DNA of 49,389 bases, from positions 1 through 49,389 of the forward strand of contig JADGOZ010000046.1 of the NCBI GenBank assembly GCA_017882705.1. Direction: 5' to 3'. This document shows positions 49,362 through 49,389 of the stretch, in pieces (within the stretch, counting starts at the first letter, position 1; each line of letters starts with the position of its first letter). The notes under the pieces are model-generated. The model was not told where the DNA came from, did not search any database, and worked only from the letters and a program-made list of their open reading frames with translations. The translations under genes were made by a program, and so were the position numbers. Source of the DNA: Candidatus Nanopelagicales bacterium (GTDB taxonomy: Bacteria > Actinomycetota > Actinomycetes > S36-B12 > CAIYMF01).

Positions 49362-49389
49362 CTCGAACCCCTGACCCCCTCGATGCGAA
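49348..49389 (-). tRNA. tRNA-Ala (anticodon CGC), 3' half, cut by the window end
   Basis: Reading the minus strand from the window end: anticodon loop TTCGCAT (anticodon CGC, reads GCG alanine codons), stem CGAGG, short variable region, T-arm AGGGG-TTCGAGT-CCCCT, acceptor strand CAGCTCC and discriminator A. CCA is not encoded. The 5' half lies outside the window. Confidence 0.9.

Overview
The window comes from a high-GC Gram-positive actinomycete. The signs are very high third-position GC, a WhiB iron-sulfur regulator, a SepX/GlpR-type divisome protein, a homologue of the mycothiol-dependent Rv2466c oxidoreductase, and many starts that look leaderless: a -10 hexamer sits about six bases before GTG or ATG. 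I cannot name the genus.

Layout. Positions 1-3.9 kb hold housekeeping genes (GNAT acetyltransferase, BioY, WhiB, a lipoprotein, a PLP decarboxylase). Positions 3.9-22.6 kb hold a large, almost entirely minus-strand block for multihaem c-type cytochromes. In transcription order it has: a histidine kinase/NarL-type response regulator pair; a stand-alone receiver-like protein; an operon of a TPR protein, a membrane-anchored NHL propeller, a secreted hexahaem cytochrome and a secreted cytochrome with seven CXXCH plus one CX3CH; an operon of a second TPR protein, a NapC-type decahaem membrane cytochrome and a ResA/TlpA thioredoxin; and a cytochrome c maturation operon (ccmE, a ccmA-ccmB fusion, ccmC, ccmD, ccmF) followed by a zinc-ribbon membrane protein and a carboxypeptidase-regulatory-domain membrane protein. 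The second and third operons share an 85-base promoter module, and a shortened version precedes the first. This looks like one regulon.

Positions 22.8-26.6 kb hold an M20 amidohydrolase, a GCS2-family ligase and a pirin. Positions 26.7-28.6 kb hold a second possible part of the respiratory system: a 56-aa membrane protein, a b6-type cytochrome b, and a subunit-IV-like protein with a large extracytoplasmic insertion. Positions 28.8-43.1 kb are mostly ordinary chromosomal genes (YbaK, CaCA exchanger, TetR, MscL, SAF protein, CIRCE-controlled FmdB zinc ribbon, ABC exporter, tandem crcB, penicillin-acylase family, CDF transporter, PrmC-like methyltransferase). Around 43.1-43.8 kb is a scar-like region with a truncated arr gene. 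Positions 43.8-49.2 kb hold a HEXXH membrane protein and a moeA(glp)-moaC-mog-rimJ operon, then an Rv2466c-like protein and SepX/GlpR. The window ends inside a tRNA-Ala(CGC) whose 3' end and terminator are duplicated.

Working model (inference): quinol electrons pass through the NapC-type decahaem protein, and perhaps the b6-type complex, to the two exported cytochromes. TPR and NHL proteins scaffold the chain, and a dedicated System-I-like Ccm machine with a cysteine-type CcmE matures the haems. No known terminal reductase is present, so the acceptor could be extracellular or unknown.
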